From assembly GCF_037646455.1 (NCBI RefSeq), contig NZ_JBBIXN010000008.1, positions 1 through 64,000 on the forward strand: a stretch of 64,000 nucleotides of DNA, written 5' to 3'. The position numbers and the translations under genes are program-made. Each line of letters starts with the position of its first letter. The stretch's first letter is position 1. This stretch comes from Draconibacterium mangrovi_A. GTDB lineage: Bacteria; Bacteroidota; Bacteroidia; Bacteroidales; Prolixibacteraceae. The notes under the pieces were generated by a model. The model ran no database searches and was not told where the DNA came from. It saw only the letters and a program-made list of their open reading frames with translations. This document shows, piece by piece, positions 62,634 to 64,000 of this stretch.

Positions 62634-64000
62634 TTAAAAGTTAACAGAAAGTCCAAACGTGTATGAACGAATCGTTGGATACTTATCGCGGTCGTCGATA
62701 CCCGGTGCCAGGAAGTAGTTTGATACTTCAGGATCCAGACCGGAGTAACCAGTAATACAGAAGAGGTTCTGTCCACTTACATAGAAACGCATATTTTTAA
62801 TGTATTTCTCGAAGTTGCCCGAAATTGGTACGGTGTACCCCAGTGTTGCGTTAGTCAGCTTCACAAAATCGCCATTTTCGATATGATCGCTCCAAACACC
62901 CTGCGGCATCGATCCCGACAAACGGACCATCATTTGCTCGCCGGTAGCTTCGTCAATAACCGGAGCACCTGATGCGTCAATCGCTGGATGCAGGTCACCG
63001 GCAGTTTTCAGACGGTTATAGGCAATTGAATTGTTTTCGTAGAAACTGCGCTGAACATTTAATATTTTGTAGCCAAACTGGCCGGTAAACATCAGGCTCA
63101 AATCAAAATTATTATAGCGGAAGGTATTGTTCCACCCTGCATAAACCTTTGGAAGTCCGTTTCCTACACGCTGACGGTTAGGTTCCAGGTTGTAACTGGT
63201 ATCAAATTCTTTGTACGACCATGTATCTGTTGCATCGTCGTATACTTCTACCCAAACAAATCCGTCTTTGCTTACACCTCGCGATTTCAATACCCAGAAA
63301 TCACCCAAACGGTGACCAACTTCCATGGCGTGAGTTGGTACAGAGATAGGATCGCTTACACCACCAACTTGCCTGAAGTTATCGGTTTCGTAAAGATCGT
63401 TTGATAAGGTAAGCAGTTTGTTCGCATTGTGTGATAAGGTTAAGGTCGATTCCCATTCGAAGTTTCCGGTTTTTACCGGAGATCCGGAAACCATTACTTC
63501 AATACCCTTGTTTTCCATTTCGCCAACGTTAGCGAGTGTGTTTCCGTACATGTTTGGTGGAACCGGAACGGCATAGTTATACAAAAGATCGGAAGTTTTT
63601 TTGGAATAAAGATCAATGGCTCCACTCAAACGTGAGTTAAATAAGGTATAGTCAATTCCAACATTAATCTCGCTGGTTGTTTCCCATTTCAGGTTGGGGT
63701 TTGGATTCTGCGCCACCCTTAACGATGGCTCCCATTTACCGTCCTGGCTCAGATGTTTTCCGTAAGCATCGTAATCAAATGTTGTTAACGATTGGTAGGA
63801 ACCTGTCGGAATAACACCGGTAACACCATAACCTGCGCGCAACTTCAAATTATCGATCCAGGTAGTGGTATTCATAAATTCTTCGTTGCTGATGGTCCAT
63901 CCCAACGAAACTGATGGGAAAGTACCCCACTTGTAATTCTCACCAAATTTTGAAGATCCCTCGCGGCGCACACTTACCATGGCATTAAAGCGGTTATCGT
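62634..64000 (-). CDS. susC: SusC/RagA-family TonB-dependent receptor, partial
   Basis: Only the C-terminal 455 residues or so are inside the window; the frame stays open to base 64000. It shows typical barrel strands of this family: FPSVSLGWTISNEEF, LKLRAGYGVTGVIPTGSYQ, NPNLKWETTSEINVGIDY, the ending YPTIRSYTFGLSVNF with a terminal aromatic. It imports the glycan bound by SusD across the outer membrane with TonB energy. It is the first gene of the locus visible here; its start and promoter lie beyond the window. Confidence 0.95.
   Translation of the reverse strand, partial: DNRFNAMVSVRREGSSKFGENYKWGTFPSVSLGWTISNEEFMNTTTWIDNLKLRAGYGVTGVIPTGSYQSLTTFDYDAYGKHLSQDGKWEPSLRVAQNPNPNLKWETTSEINVGIDYTLFNSRLSGAIDLYSKKTSDLLYNYAVPVPPNMYGNTLANVGEMENKGIEVMVSGSPVKTGNFEWESTLTLSHNANKLLTLSNDLYETDNFRQVGGVSDPISVPTHAMEVGHRLGDFWVLKSRGVSKDGFVWVEVYDDATDTWSYKEFDTSYNLEPNRQRVGNGLPKVYAGWNNTFRYNNFDLSLMFTGQFGYKILNVQRSFYENNSIAYNRLKTAGDLHPAIDASGAPVIDEATGEQMMVRLSGSMPQGVWSDHIENGDFVKLTNATLGYTVPISGNFEKYIKNMRFYVSGQNLFCITGYSGLDPEVSNYFLAPGIDDRDKYPTIRSYTFGLSVNF

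Overview
The window looks like a chromosomal segment of a marine or gut-type Bacteroidota, probably order Marinilabiliales (Prolixibacteraceae-like). This is an inference from gene style, not from a search. The evidence is a SusC/SusD pair, many lipoproteins with a Cys lipobox, a T9SS type A C-terminal sorting domain, TAnnTTTG-type -7 promoter boxes, weak Shine-Dalgarno use, and a tmRNA tag ending GENNYALAA.

Layout. (1) 1-7.68 kb is core chromosome: M3-family peptidase, pheT, an EamA transporter, a phosphotriesterase-family lipoprotein and a small membrane protein. (2) 7.68-27.45 kb is a 19.7-kb integrated element inserted in the 3' end of ssrA (tmRNA). A 22-bp direct repeat (7682-7703 and 27429-27450) bounds it; the right copy is the 3' end of the complete ssrA gene (27437-27832, minus). 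A tyrosine recombinase lies just inside the left end, followed by small mobile-element genes (HTH/excisionase-like protein, a frameshifted replication-protein-like gene). The cargo is AT-rich and mostly unfamiliar: a metalloprotease-like Kelch lipoprotein, a Schlafen/AlbA-type protein, a T9SS-exported endonuclease I, a TPR-SHOCT membrane protein, a four-gene minus-strand membrane/secreted operon, a two-gene operon with a TIR-like protein whose partner shares its linker motif, and lipoprotein/membrane protein pairs. A degenerate intergenic element of about 90 bp recurs at most cargo-module borders and may mark them.

(3) 27.8-39.1 kb is sugar metabolism. The first part is a minus-strand trio of galU, a glucuronokinase-like GHMP kinase and a long-chain acyl-CoA synthetase. 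It is followed by a galactose cluster: galM divergent from a GntR-type regulator, galactokinase, an MFS sugar permease and a sodium/sugar symporter. (4) 39.2-41.1 kb holds a metallophosphatase, two near-identical tRNA-Asp genes, and a 248-bp tandem duplication carrying a broken and an altered GIY-YIG gene. (5) 41.1-44.9 kb is an L-rhamnose operon (rhaA, rhaM, rhaT) divergent from an AraC-family regulator.

(6) 44.9-64.0 kb is a long minus-strand polysaccharide-utilisation-type locus. In transcription order it reads susC (cut by the window end), susD, a four-module DUF4859-like lipoprotein, a secreted HEIGH protein with one more such module, a CotH-like protein, a DUF5695-like protein, a discoidin/Fn3/HEGIH protein, an S9 peptidase, a HEFAH lipoprotein and a GH43-discoidin-LamG lipoprotein. 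Its unusual weight of peptidase-like genes over glycosidases suggests a glycoprotein or proteoglycan substrate. The flanking rhamnose and galactose genes fit release of pectin- or arabinogalactan-like sugars. All functional calls come from motif recognition by eye.
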